From contig NZ_BMNE01000008.1 in assembly GCF_014646295.1 (NCBI RefSeq), forward strand, positions 124,001-188,000: a stretch of 64,000 nucleotides of DNA, read 5' to 3'. Origin of the DNA: Nocardia rhizosphaerihabitans. Lineage in GTDB: Bacteria > Actinomycetota > Actinomycetes > Mycobacteriales > Mycobacteriaceae. The notes below the pieces were generated by a model. It made no database searches. It was not told the origin of the DNA and saw only the letters and a program-made list of their open reading frames with translations. The position numbers and the translations under genes were made by a program. Of the stretch, positions 9,860-18,698 are shown piece after piece; positions within the stretch are counted from its first letter, which is position 1; each line of letters begins with the position of its first letter.

Positions 9860-9877
9860 GCGACTGCTACAGAGAGA

Positions 9878-9920
9878 CAAAGGAAGGGCCCCACCGGAAT
9901 CCGGTGGGGCCCTTCCTTTG
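9878..9920. terminator. Strong bidirectional terminator after ctaCF
   Basis: Arms at 9878-9898 and 9900-9920 are perfectly complementary (caaaggaagggcccc... / ...ggggcccttcctttg). Located between ctaF and the convergent FAD oxidoreductase gene. Confidence 0.9.
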
Positions 9921-9928
9921 TCAGTGGG

Positions 9929-11200
9929 TCAGACGCTGTAGCGCAGTGCCTGTTCCGAGCGGCAGATGTCGTCGATGCCGGAGACGATCTCGCGCAACTG
10001 CTCCGAGGGCAGGGCCGAGGGGCGCAGGCGGCAGGTGAAGGTGATCAGGCCGTAGTCGGCGGCGGCGAGGCCGCGGGCGGCGGCTTCGGCACGCAGGTAC
10101 GCCGAGCGCACGCCGTAGGTCATCGCGGAGATGACGGTGAAGCAGCCCGTGCGTTCGCGGTGGTCGGCGAACAGGTCGTGCAGGCCGTAGAACACCGAGC
10201 CGTAGTTGGCCAGCGGCGCGAACACGCCGACGCGGTAGGCGGGACCGCGCTCGGAGGAGCTGATGACGGTGTCGGCCAGGTACTCCGCGTCGCGCATGGT
10301 GAGCACCTTGGGCGCGAACATCAGCGCGCCCGCCGCGGCATTGCGCACCGGCATGCCCGCGCGCCCGCCCGCGGCAGAGGCGATGGCGCCCAGCGATTTC
10401 CGGGTGCGGGTGCCGACCTCGCGCCGGGCCCGCAGGCCGCGGGTGGGCGCGGTGGGGTAGAGGCTGGACCATTGGCCGAAGCGGACGGCGCCGAGGGTCA
10501 CCTGGCCGGCGCCGACCGGGCGCGCCACCTTCAGCGGCGCGGTGTCGACCCAGCGGCCGACCTGCAGCGCCGCGCTGCCGGGGTTGGTGATCTCGGTGGT
10601 GGCGTGCTCGACGAAGGAATCGAAGTCCAGGAACCGGTCGGCGTCGGTGGTGAGCCAGGTGTGGTCCTTGTCGACCTCGACGACGTCGAGGGTCAGGGCG
10701 GTGATGATGCCCGCCCGGCCGCCCGCGCCGAGAATGCGGTGGAACCGCTCGGTGTGGTGGCCGCGCCCGCAGGTGCCGATCCGGCCGTCGGGGTCGACGT
10801 ACTCGAGGTCGACGATCTGATCGATGAACATGCCGTAGCGGTGCGAGGCGGTGCTGACGCCACCGACGGAGGCGAAACCGCCCGCGGTGATGTCGCGGTG
10901 GTCGCCGACCACGGGCAGGCCCAGGCCGTGCGCGCCGAGGCGGCGGTCGATCTCGGAGAGCTTGGCGCCCGCCTGCACGCGGACGGTGCGCCTGCCCAGG
11001 TTGATGTCGAGCACCGAGTTCATCTTGCGCAGCGAGAGCACCGCGCGCTGATCGGTCAGGCCATAGGACTCTTCGGTCTGCTCGCCGCCGCGAACCGTCA
11101 ACCGTTCCGAACGATCACGCGAATCACGCACAGTGCGAACGACATCCGCAGTGTCCCGGGGGAGATATTCTTCGGAGATAACGGTGTGCGGCGTGCCCAT
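9929..11200 (-). CDS. FAD-binding (VAO/PCMH-type) oxidoreductase
   Basis: A 423-residue flavoprotein. The N-terminal part has the FAD_binding_4 fold: TVRGGEQTEESYG, then AGAKLSEIDRRLGAHGLGLP and ITAGGFASVGGVST. The substrate is unknown; relatives include aldonolactone, alcohol and sugar oxidases and DprE1, but no family-specific motif lets me choose. Start ATG 11200 (MGTPHTV) is preferred over the TTG at 11239: a -10-like TAGCTA (11208-11213, minus) ends seven bases upstream, consistent with leaderless expression. It lies 51 bases downstream of the PhoD gene in the same direction. Confidence 0.8.
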   Translation of the reverse strand: MGTPHTVISEEYLPRDTADVVRTVRDSRDRSERLTVRGGEQTEESYGLTDQRAVLSLRKMNSVLDINLGRRTVRVQAGAKLSEIDRRLGAHGLGLPVVGDHRDITAGGFASVGGVSTASHRYGMFIDQIVDLEYVDPDGRIGTCGRGHHTERFHRILGAGGRAGIITALTLDVVEVDKDHTWLTTDADRFLDFDSFVEHATTEITNPGSAALQVGRWVDTAPLKVARPVGAGQVTLGAVRFGQWSSLYPTAPTRGLRARREVGTRTRKSLGAIASAAGGRAGMPVRNAAAGALMFAPKVLTMRDAEYLADTVISSSERGPAYRVGVFAPLANYGSVFYGLHDLFADHRERTGCFTVISAMTYGVRSAYLRAEAAARGLAAADYGLITFTCRLRPSALPSEQLREIVSGIDDICRSEQALRYSV

Positions 11201-11251
11201 GACCGCATAGCTAACCACAGCTCGGCGATTCTTGCGCACGGTACCTCGCAG

Positions 11252-12805
11252 CTATTTCCGGGCAGGGGCGAGCTGCTTGCTGAACAGGACTTTTCCGGTC
11301 GCATCGCACAGGTCGACCGTGAGTTCGCCGGAGCGCCCGTCGATGCGGACCTCACCGAAATGCTGGTACTGCGCGTCCAGCGGCGAGGTGTTGGGCGCGG
11401 GCGGCGCGTGCACGAACACCGCCTCGGGCCCGAAGGTCGGGTCGAGGTTGTTGGGGCCGAACGCGCCCGCGTTGAGCGGGCCGGAGACGAACTCCCAGAA
11501 CTCGTCGAAGTCGGTGAAGGCCGCGCGGGCGGGTGAGTAGTGGTGCGCGGCGGTGTAGTGGACGTCGGCGGTGAGCCAGACGACGTCGGCGACCTTGTTC
11601 GCCTTGATCGCCGAGAGCACCTGGGCGATCTCGGTTTCGCGGCCCGAGGGTGCGCCGGGGGCGGCATTGGCGGGGCCTTCGAAGGAGGTCTTGCCGTCGG
11701 GGACGATCACGCCCAGCGGCAGGTCGGCGGCGACGATCTTCCAGGTCGCCTTCGACTCCCGTAGCCCGTCGATGAGCCACGTGGTCTGCGCTGCGCCCAG
11801 GACCGAGCCCTGCGGTGCGGTGTTGGCGCCGTTGGCGTCCTTGTAGGCGCGCATGTCGAGGACGAACACGTCCAGCAGCGGGCCGTAGGCGATCTTGCGG
11901 TACAGCCTGCCGTCGACGGCTTCGGAGGGCTCCAGCGGCATCCACTCGTGGAAGGCCTGCCACGAGCGCGCGGCCAGGGTGTCCATGCTGCGCTCGGTGT
12001 AGCCCTTGTCGGCGGCGACGGTGCCGCCGGGGTACCAGTTGTTGGTGGTCTCGTGGTCGTCCCACTGCACGATCTGGGCTACGGCGGCGTTGAAGCGGCG
12101 GTAGTTGTCGTCGGTGAGGTTGTAGGCGTAGTTGCCACGGAACTGGTCGAGGGTCTCGGCGGGCGCGTTCTTGGCCTCGGCGGTGATGTTCTTCCAGATC
12201 CGGCCGTCGGGCAGCGTCACCGACTCCTTCAGCGCGTTGTCGGCGTAGATGCAGTCGCCGGAATGCAGGAACAGATGCGGGTCGCGGGCGGCCATGGTGG
12301 CGAAGACCTTCATGCCGCCCAGGTCGGGATTGATGCCGAAGCCCTGGCCCGCGACGTCACCGGACCACTGCAGCCTGATGTCGGCGGGCGCGGTCGGCGC
12401 GGTGCGGAAGACGCCGGTGACGGTCTCCGAGCTCGCGCCGTCCTCGCCGTCGAGGCGGACCCGGTAGTGCACCAGCTCGCCCGCGGGCAGGCCGTTGACG
12501 CGGACGCGGCCGGTGCCGTCGGTGGCCGGGGTGAGCAGGGGGCCGGTGAATCGCTTGACGTCGCTGAACTTCTCGGTCGCCGCGGTCTCCACGATCAGCG
12601 TCGCGGGCTTGTCCGAGCGCGCCCAGATCAGGGCGCCGTCGTTGCGCGGGTCACCGACGGCGACGCCGTGGGTGAGGCTGGGCCTGGCCCGGACCAGGCC
12701 GGGGCCGTCATCGGCGCACGCGGCCAGCGCGGGGGTGGTCACCAGACCTAGGGCGGTGGCGCGCAACAGGGTGCGCCGGGACATCGCGAAATCCGAACCA
12801 GCCAT
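11252..12805 (-). CDS. PhoD-family alkaline phosphatase/phosphodiesterase, Tat-exported
   Basis: A 517-residue metallophosphoesterase of the PhoD family, acting outside the membrane on phosphodi- or monoesters. The N-terminus has the twin-arginine motif SRRTLLRA followed by a hydrophobic segment ending ALAAC, so export is by Tat, perhaps with lipidation. Metal-binding motifs include SGDVAG, LFLHSGDCIYAD, QWDDHETTNN and WLTADVHYTAAHHY. The N-terminal PhoD_N beta domain (HGVAVGDPRNDGALIWAR) is present. Start ATG 12805 is chosen; ATG 12784 is an alternative. Phosphate control is typical of the family, but I see no certain operator. Confidence 0.92.
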   Translation of the reverse strand: MAGSDFAMSRRTLLRATALGLVTTPALAACADDGPGLVRARPSLTHGVAVGDPRNDGALIWARSDKPATLIVETAATEKFSDVKRFTGPLLTPATDGTGRVRVNGLPAGELVHYRVRLDGEDGASSETVTGVFRTAPTAPADIRLQWSGDVAGQGFGINPDLGGMKVFATMAARDPHLFLHSGDCIYADNALKESVTLPDGRIWKNITAEAKNAPAETLDQFRGNYAYNLTDDNYRRFNAAVAQIVQWDDHETTNNWYPGGTVAADKGYTERSMDTLAARSWQAFHEWMPLEPSEAVDGRLYRKIAYGPLLDVFVLDMRAYKDANGANTAPQGSVLGAAQTTWLIDGLRESKATWKIVAADLPLGVIVPDGKTSFEGPANAAPGAPSGRETEIAQVLSAIKANKVADVVWLTADVHYTAAHHYSPARAAFTDFDEFWEFVSGPLNAGAFGPNNLDPTFGPEAVFVHAPPAPNTSPLDAQYQHFGEVRIDGRSGELTVDLCDATGKVLFSKQLAPARK

Positions 12806-12963
12806 ACGTTTCACGGTGCATCGCCGGGCGGAACAGGGGGACGCGGGTGCGGCAACGTCACGTGAACGGTGCCGTACGGTTCGCATCCGGATTGCCGGAT
12901 CCAGTAACTTTGCCGCCGTTCGCGCACTGTGCCGCGAGTCGTCGCGCGCCTACCGTCGTCGAC

Positions 12964-14454
12964 ATGACTGGACACACCACGCGACCCTCGGTGGGGATCA
13001 TCGGGACCGGATTCGGCGGGCTCGGCATGGCCGTGCGACTGAAGGCGGCGGGCTACGACGACATCGTCGTGTTCGAACGCGCCGACGAGGTGGGCGGCAC
13101 CTGGCGGGACAACACCTATCCCGGCGCCGCGTGTGATGTTCCGTCGCATCTGTATTCGTTCTCCTTCGCGCCCAAGGCCGATTGGTCGCGGCGGTTCGCC
13201 GAGCAGCCGGAGATCCTCGCCTATCTGCGCGAGGTCGCCGACCGGTTCGACCTGCGCAAGCACATCCGGTTCGCCGCCGAGGTGACCTCGGCCGCCTACG
13301 ACGAGGACGCCGGTGAGTGGGTGGTGCGGGTCGCGGGCGGCGAGGAGTACCGGGTGCGTGCGCTGGTGGCCGCGACCGGTCAGCTGAGCAGGCCCGCGAT
13401 TCCCGCGATCGAGGGCATCGACGAGTTCGCCGGGGAGATGTTCCATTCCGCCACCTGGAATCACGACTACGACCTGGACGGCAAGCGCGTCGCGGTGATC
13501 GGCACCGGTGCGTCCGCGATCCAGCTCGTGCCGCGGGTGGCGCGACGGGCGGCGCGCCTGGAGCTGTTCCAGCGCGAGGCCGCGCATGTGATTCCCAAGC
13601 CGGACTACGCCTACAGCGAGCGTGCTCTCCTCGCGTTGCGCCGGGTGCCCGGCCTGCTGGCGCTCTCGCGCGCCGCGACCTACCTCGCGCTGGAACCGCG
13701 CGCCTTCGCGTTCACCAAGTTCCCGCAGGCGATGGCGTTGGTGCAGCGGCGTTTCGAGCGCTACCTGGCCGCCCAGGTACCCGATGCCGAGCTCCGGGCG
13801 CGGCTGACTCCGTCGACGAAGATCGGCTGCAAGCGGATCCTGATCTCCAACGACTACTACGAGGCGCTCAACCGGCCGAACGTGGCGGTGGTGACCGAGC
13901 GGATCACCCGGATCGAACCGACCGGGCTGCGCACCGCCGACGGCGTGCTGCACGAGGCCGACGCGCTGTTGCTCGGCACCGGATTCCAGGCCAACGAGTT
14001 CCTCGCGCCGATCACGGTGACCGGGCGCGGCGGCCGTCGCCTCGACGAGGTGTGGCGCGACGGCGCCCGAGCTCACCTCGGGATCACCGTGGCCGGCTTC
14101 CCGAATCTGTTCGTCCTCTTCGGACCCAACACCAACCTCGGGCACAATTCGATCGTCTACATGCTGGAATCCCAGTTCGGCTATGTGCTGCAGGCCGTCG
14201 ACCGGCTCGCCGCGGGCGCTCGCTCGATCGATGTGCGCCCCGAGGTGGAGGAATGCTCGAATGCCGCGGTGCAGGAGGCGATCCGGACGACGGTGTGGAA
14301 CAGCGGCTGCACCAGCTGGTACACAACCGCCGCCGGCCGCAACACCAACAACTGGCCGGGCTTCACCTTCGACTATCGCAGGCGCCTGCGCCGGTTCGAC
14401 GACGCGGAGTTCGTCGTCACGACCGCGGACGAGTCGGTATCGACGGCTCGCTGA
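12964..14454 (+). CDS. Flavin-containing (Baeyer-Villiger-type) monooxygenase
   Basis: A 496-residue FAD/NADPH monooxygenase. The FAD Rossmann motif is GIIGTGFGGLGMA (about residues 11-23), followed by DEVGGTWRDNTYPGAACDVPS. The signature FAGEMFHSATWNHD matches the FxGxxxHxxxW[PD] fingerprint, and the NADPH motif is VIGTGASAIQ. It probably inserts oxygen into a ketone or oxidises a heteroatom; the substrate is unknown. The ATG at 12964 is preceded by -10-like TACCGT (12951-12956) at seven bases and no ribosome site. It converges on an AraC regulator and overlaps that gene's 3' end by 82 bases, so the regulator is a possible controller. Confidence 0.9.
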   Translation: MTGHTTRPSVGIIGTGFGGLGMAVRLKAAGYDDIVVFERADEVGGTWRDNTYPGAACDVPSHLYSFSFAPKADWSRRFAEQPEILAYLREVADRFDLRKHIRFAAEVTSAAYDEDAGEWVVRVAGGEEYRVRALVAATGQLSRPAIPAIEGIDEFAGEMFHSATWNHDYDLDGKRVAVIGTGASAIQLVPRVARRAARLELFQREAAHVIPKPDYAYSERALLALRRVPGLLALSRAATYLALEPRAFAFTKFPQAMALVQRRFERYLAAQVPDAELRARLTPSTKIGCKRILISNDYYEALNRPNVAVVTERITRIEPTGLRTADGVLHEADALLLGTGFQANEFLAPITVTGRGGRRLDEVWRDGARAHLGITVAGFPNLFVLFGPNTNLGHNSIVYMLESQFGYVLQAVDRLAAGARSIDVRPEVEECSNAAVQEAIRTTVWNSGCTSWYTTAAGRNTNNWPGFTFDYRRRLRRFDDAEFVVTTADESVSTAR

Positions 14455-15488
14455 GCACCGCGCGACCGGCATCGGTCGCGATAGGCGCGGGGCCCCATGC
14501 CTTTCCAGCGGCGGAAGGCCTGGGAAAAGCTCGACACCTCCACATAGCCGAGGCGGTGGGCGATCTCGGCGACCGGCAGGCCGCGGGTCACCAGCATCTC
14601 CTCGGCGAGACGTTCGCGGACCTCGTCGAGCAGGGCGCGGTAGGAGGTGCCCTCCTTGGCCAGGCGGTGCCGCAGGGTGCGTTCGCTGACGAACAGCATG
14701 GCCGCCAGCTGGGGCGCGTCGGGCGGGTGCGCGAGGTGCTCGACCAGGATGTCGCGCACGCGCCCCGCGGTGCCGCCGCGGGCCTTGCGCCGGTCGAGCA
14801 GGTCGCGGCAGTGCTCGGTGGCGACGGCGGCGGTGTGTTCGTTGGCCTGCGGCAGTGGCGCGTCGACGTGGGCCTGGTCGAAACCCGCCAGGCATTCCTC
14901 GGCATCGAATTCCGGGATCAGCCCGAAGGTCTCGGTGTAGAGCGCGAGGTCCGCGGGTGGCGGCGCGGGAAAGGCGAAGCACACGTGGTTGATCGGGATC
15001 GGGGTGGCGAGCAGGTCGCGGTTGAGGGTTTGGATGGCGGCCATGTCGCGCTCGATCACGAAGCGTCGCAACGGTTCGGCGACATCGGGGGCGGTGAGGG
15101 TGAGCTGGAGTTCGGTGTCGGCGCGGCGCATCTGGATGTCGCTGAAGGCGAAGGTCAGGTCGATGAACTGCAGACCGGCCTGGATCGCTGAGCGCGGGGT
15201 CGGGCTGCTGATGAGCGCGAAACCCCACATGCCGTACGAGGTGAGCCGGAACAGGGTGCCCGCGCGCAGGCCGAGCCCGGGCGGATCGTCGAGTTCGCGG
15301 AGCAGATTGGCGATGACGGCCAGCTCGGCGGTCGCGGAGATCTCGGCGTTCGGGTCGGCGAGCAGGTCGGCGGTGAGGCCGGTACCGCGCAGGCAGGTCG
15401 CCACGGGGACACCGCGCTCCTCGCCGAGGCGGGTCGTCAGCAGCGCCCCCATCGGCGTGCGCGGAATGTCCCAGTGCACCACGGTCAC
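14373..15488 (-). CDS. AraC-family regulator with arabinose-binding-like N-terminal domain
   Basis: A 371-residue regulator of the OruR/ArgR-like AraC class. The first ~190 residues are the ligand domain (RGTGLTADLLADPNAEISAT and RLTSYGMWGFALISSPTPR). The C-terminal HTH contains LFVSERTLRHRLAKEGTSY and VAEIAHRLGYVEVSSFSQAF. Such proteins often control neighbouring monooxygenase or catabolic genes. The GTG start at 15488 overlaps the stop of the ABC1 kinase gene in the sequence GTGA, so the two are translationally coupled. The C-terminal tail (about 40 residues, low complexity) is the part antisense to the monooxygenase gene. Confidence 0.87.
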   Translation of the reverse strand: MTVVHWDIPRTPMGALLTTRLGEERGVPVATCLRGTGLTADLLADPNAEISATAELAVIANLLRELDDPPGLGLRAGTLFRLTSYGMWGFALISSPTPRSAIQAGLQFIDLTFAFSDIQMRRADTELQLTLTAPDVAEPLRRFVIERDMAAIQTLNRDLLATPIPINHVCFAFPAPPPADLALYTETFGLIPEFDAEECLAGFDQAHVDAPLPQANEHTAAVATEHCRDLLDRRKARGGTAGRVRDILVEHLAHPPDAPQLAAMLFVSERTLRHRLAKEGTSYRALLDEVRERLAEEMLVTRGLPVAEIAHRLGYVEVSSFSQAFRRWKGMGPRAYRDRCRSRGAQRAVDTDSSAVVTTNSASSNRRRRLR

Positions 15489-16873
15489 AGCCCCGCGGCG
15501 GCCGCGGTTTCGGGATACCAGCGGGTGCATTCCGCGCGGAGTGGCACCTCGGTCTGGAGTTGGCACAGGACCGCGACGCCGCCGAGGAAGGAGCGCAGGA
15601 TCGGCGTGTGGTCGGGCGGCATCGTCAACTGGCGCAAGACATTCGACAGGCGCAGGTCGGTAGCCAGGCGCACCTGCTCGCGCAGCCAGTCGGCCGAGAG
15701 CGGGTAGGTGGGGGCCAGCAGGGCGTCGCGGACGGGTTGCAGGCGGGCGGCGACGGTGGCGATGTCGAGTTCGCGGCCGGGAGCGACGAAACCGTGGCGG
15801 CGGATGGCGGCCTCGAGGTCGGCGGGGGAGTCGGCGATCACGGCCGCGCCCACGTCACCGGCGACGTCGAGGAAGGCGGCGGGCCACGGGGTGCACGCGC
15901 CGAAGTCGACGACGCCGAGGCGGCCGTCGGGCATGCGCAGGAAATTGCCGGGATGCGGGTCGCCGTAGACGAGGGCGGCGCGGGCGGGCGCGGAGAACAG
16001 GAAGCGCAGGATCAGCACGCCGAGCCGGTCGAGTTCGGCGGCCTCTCCGCGGGCGATCAGCCGGGTCAGCGGGGCGCCGTCGAGCCATTCGGTGACCAGG
16101 ACGTCGCCGCGCTGCGCGATCACCCGGCTGACGACCACGTCCGGATCGGCGGCGAAGGCGAGGGCGAACGCGCGCTGGTTGGCCGCCTCCCTGGCGTAGT
16201 CGAGTTCGGCGTGGATCTCGTCGCACAGCGCCTCGATCACCGGGCGGGTGTCGGCGCCGGGCAGCAGCGCGGTGAACAGCGGGGTGGCCCGGCGCAGGAC
16301 CTGGAGATCGGCCAGGACGGCGCGGCGGCCGCCGGGGTACATCACCTTCACGGCCACCGGTGTACCGTCGTGCCAGCGTGCGCGATGGACCTGGCCCACC
16401 GAGGCCGCCGCCGCCGCGCGGTCGTCGAAATCGAGAAACAGCGAGCGCCATTCGTCGCCGAGATGCGCGGCCAGCTCCGCGTGGACGGCGCCGGGCAGCA
16501 TGGCGGGGGCCGAGTCGTGCAGGCGCGCAAGGGCTTGGCGATACGGCTCGGCCAGGTCGGGCGCGAGGCCCAGTTCGAGCAGGCCGAGCAGCTGGCCCAG
16601 CTTCGCGACGCAGCCCTTCAATTCGCCGAGCACCTGGAACAGGTGCTCGGCGGTCCTGGTGCGGATGTCGCGTTCCACGTCCTCGGCATTGCGGCCGACG
16701 GCGCGCTTGCCGAGTCCGGCGATGCGCCGCCCCGCGTAGGCGACGGGCACCGCGGCGAGCCGGGCGCTGCGGGCGACCTTGCCGGTGGGCGGCTTACCGA
16801 TCCGCGGATCATCGGGCGATGTCGCGCGGCGAGCGAACGGCATCACCCGGCCCTCTGCGTCCCGTCCGACCAT
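15485..16873 (-). CDS. ABC1/UbiB-family atypical kinase (AarF-like)
   Basis: A 462-residue UbiB-fold protein. The family's KxGQ motif is VAKLGQLLGL. It also has AAAASVGQVHRARW (Ala-rich nucleotide loop), VAVKVMYPG (catalytic Lys), VYGDPHPGNFLRM and VVDFGA. Relatives affect isoprenoid quinone or lipid metabolism as ATPases or lipid chaperones; no substrate can be inferred here. The start at ATG 16873 has GAGG five bases upstream. Its stop overlaps the AraC regulator start (GTGA), so the pair forms an operon. Confidence 0.85.
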   Translation of the reverse strand: MVGRDAEGRVMPFARRATSPDDPRIGKPPTGKVARSARLAAVPVAYAGRRIAGLGKRAVGRNAEDVERDIRTRTAEHLFQVLGELKGCVAKLGQLLGLLELGLAPDLAEPYRQALARLHDSAPAMLPGAVHAELAAHLGDEWRSLFLDFDDRAAAAASVGQVHRARWHDGTPVAVKVMYPGGRRAVLADLQVLRRATPLFTALLPGADTRPVIEALCDEIHAELDYAREAANQRAFALAFAADPDVVVSRVIAQRGDVLVTEWLDGAPLTRLIARGEAAELDRLGVLILRFLFSAPARAALVYGDPHPGNFLRMPDGRLGVVDFGACTPWPAAFLDVAGDVGAAVIADSPADLEAAIRRHGFVAPGRELDIATVAARLQPVRDALLAPTYPLSADWLREQVRLATDLRLSNVLRQLTMPPDHTPILRSFLGGVAVLCQLQTEVPLRAECTRWYPETAAAAGL

Positions 16874-16986
16874 GTCCACCTCGCTGTCCACCGACGCCCG
16901 CCACCCCTGTGGCTGCCCACCCGTCGGCTGAGTGCCTCGCAAGAGGCTACCAAGCGGGTGGGCGAGCCCGGTGGGCTTACGGCCTC

Positions 16987-17760
16987 TCAGCCGAGGGCGC
17001 CGAGCCCGGCCAGGGTGCGGTGGATCTCGGCGGTCCAGTCCTGCGCGGCCAGGCGCGAGTAGTCGACCCAGAACATCCCGATCCCGTCGCGGTCCTCCCG
17101 GAACCAGCCACCCTCGATATCGGCCTCGAGGACGACGCTCATGCCCTGCTCCGCGGCGACGAAGGTGAGCTCGAGCTGGTTGACCCGCGGGAAGTGGTGC
17201 GAGCGGCCGAACTCGATCTCCTGATAGAACGGCAGCCGCTGCGGTGTGCGGGCGATCGTGCCCGCCTCCACATCGGTGCGGAGCAGCCCGAAACCCATGC
17301 GCCGCACGGCATCGAGCACGACGTGCTGGGCGGGCAGCGCCCCGATGCCGATCGGATCGGTGTCGGTGGCGTCGACGGCGCCGTGGATGTCGACGACGGT
17401 GCGCAGCGCGACCGCGGCACCTGGCAGGTGGTGGCCGTCGAAGAAGGTGATCGGTGTCTCGAACGGAACCGGTGCGGCGAACCGCAATTCGGCCACCGTG
17501 CCCGCGATCAGGGTGAACGGCCCGGCGACGCCGACCCGGCCGAAGCCGAGGTCGGCGATCCGCTCCTCGCCGTCGGAGTACTCCCGCTCCACGCGGGTGA
17601 CGAACTCGACCGCCACGTGCCCGATCGCCTGGTCGACGCGACCGCCGCGCAACCGGATCACGCCCTCGACGATTCCGCCGGGTTGCACACCGGGGGTGAA
17701 CAATTCGGTTTCGACCTCGGCGCCGCCGACACCGGCCGCGGCCAGCAATTGCTTGAACAT
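16987..17760 (-). CDS. Spo0M-like arrestin-fold protein
   Basis: A 257-residue protein of the SpoOM family, named from the Bacillus sporulation-control protein. It begins MFKQLLAAAGVGGAEVETEL and has GGIVEGVIRLRGG and EREYSDGEERIADL, typical of this beta-sandwich family. The function in non-sporulating actinomycetes is unknown; stress-related and membrane-associated roles have been proposed for the family. It stands alone on the minus strand, with no gene closer than about 90 bases. Confidence 0.85.
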   Translation of the reverse strand: MFKQLLAAAGVGGAEVETELFTPGVQPGGIVEGVIRLRGGRVDQAIGHVAVEFVTRVEREYSDGEERIADLGFGRVGVAGPFTLIAGTVAELRFAAPVPFETPITFFDGHHLPGAAVALRTVVDIHGAVDATDTDPIGIGALPAQHVVLDAVRRMGFGLLRTDVEAGTIARTPQRLPFYQEIEFGRSHHFPRVNQLELTFVAAEQGMSVVLEADIEGGWFREDRDGIGMFWVDYSRLAAQDWTAEIHRTLAGLGALG

Positions 17761-17852
17761 GTGAGCAGTCTGGCCGACGGTCCTTATGGTTCGCTTGCCG
17801 TCTGCCGGTGCTGTGCGCTAGCTCATTGCCCTGCGGCGCACCGGATTACGCC

Positions 17853-18581
17853 TCAGCTGGCGGCGGTGTCCGGGATGCGGGTGGCGTCGAGCTGGCGATC
17901 GGTGGGGACGACGCCCTTCTTGAGGCTGTGCGCGTAGACGTCGACGTATTCCTGGCCGGTGAGGCGCATCAGCTCGTACATCACCTCGTCGGTGACGGCG
18001 CGCTCGACGAAGCGGTTGCCGCTCATGCCCTCGTAGCGCGAGAAATCCAGCGGCGCACCGAACTTGAGGACGACCTTGTGCCGGCGCCACTTGAACGGTC
18101 CGGGCGGGCTCACCTTGTCGGTGCCGATGACCGCGACGGGGATGACCGGGACGCCGGTCTCCAGGGCAAGGCGCGCCATGCCGGTCTTGCCCTTGTACAG
18201 GCGACCGTCGGGGGAACGGGTGCCCTCCGGGTACAGCCCCACCAGGCGGCCCTCGTCGAGTAGCTTGCGGGCCGCGTTGAGCGCGTCCTCGGCGGCGTTG
18301 GCGCCGCTACGGTCGATCGGGTACTGGCCCGTGCCGCTGAAGAAGAACTTCTGCAGGCGCCCCTTGAAGCCGGGGGTGGTGAAGTACTCCGCCTTGGCGA
18401 GGTAGTTGATCCGCCGTGGGGACAGCAGCGGCGCGAACAGCCAGTCGGAGAAGGAGAGGTGATTGCCCGCCATGATCGCCGGGCCGTCGGTCGGGATGTT
18501 CTCGACACCCTCGACCTCGGGCCGGTTGTACAGATGCATGAACGGTCCCACGAGAACGAACTTGAGCAGCCAGTAGAACAT
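17853..18581 (-). CDS. 1-acyl-sn-glycerol-3-phosphate acyltransferase family protein (PlsC, Rv2182c-like)
   Basis: A 242-residue membrane-associated acyltransferase. It has the HX4D catalytic motif (GNHLSFSDWL), the acyl-acceptor motif EGTRSPDGRLYKGK, and VPVIPVAVIGTDKV. It is likely to make phosphatidic acid from lysophosphatidic acid, or to acylate a related glycolipid. Its homologue in M. tuberculosis is close to pimB', as here. ATG 18581 is preceded by GGAAAGGA at five bases. Inverted GTCACA repeats lie in the upstream region. Confidence 0.9.
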   Translation of the reverse strand: MFYWLLKFVLVGPFMHLYNRPEVEGVENIPTDGPAIMAGNHLSFSDWLFAPLLSPRRINYLAKAEYFTTPGFKGRLQKFFFSGTGQYPIDRSGANAAEDALNAARKLLDEGRLVGLYPEGTRSPDGRLYKGKTGMARLALETGVPVIPVAVIGTDKVSPPGPFKWRRHKVVLKFGAPLDFSRYEGMSGNRFVERAVTDEVMYELMRLTGQEYVDVYAHSLKKGVVPTDRQLDATRIPDTAAS

Positions 18582-18652
18582 GGCGTCCTTTCCCCGGGAC
18601 CGGGATAGTCGTGTACAGCCTCGTCGGAAACCGACTTTACCGCTGGTCGCAG

Positions 18653-18696
18653 GTCACAACCAACCCAGGACGGTAGCCAGGGTCACAGGTTGTGAC
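18653..18696. promoter_or_regulatory. GTCACA repeats upstream of plsC (possible operator)
   Basis: gtcaca-ggt-tgtgac (18682-18696) is a perfect inverted repeat with 6-bp arms, and a further gtcacaac lies at 18653-18660. The sites sit in the 117 bp between glk and plsC. The geometry differs from the CRP/GlxR consensus, so the binding protein is unknown. Confidence 0.4.
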
Positions 18697-18698
18697 GC

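Noticed and set aside
12811-15228. An 805-codon minus-strand frame opposite the Baeyer-Villiger gene
   Set aside because: Arg/Pro/His-rich translation without motifs; the opposite strand has a clear FAD monooxygenase and AraC gene.
18682-18696. A CRP/GlxR site upstream of plsC
   Set aside because: The half-sites are in the outward order GTCACA..TGTGAC with a three-base spacer, which does not match TGTGA-N6-TCACA.
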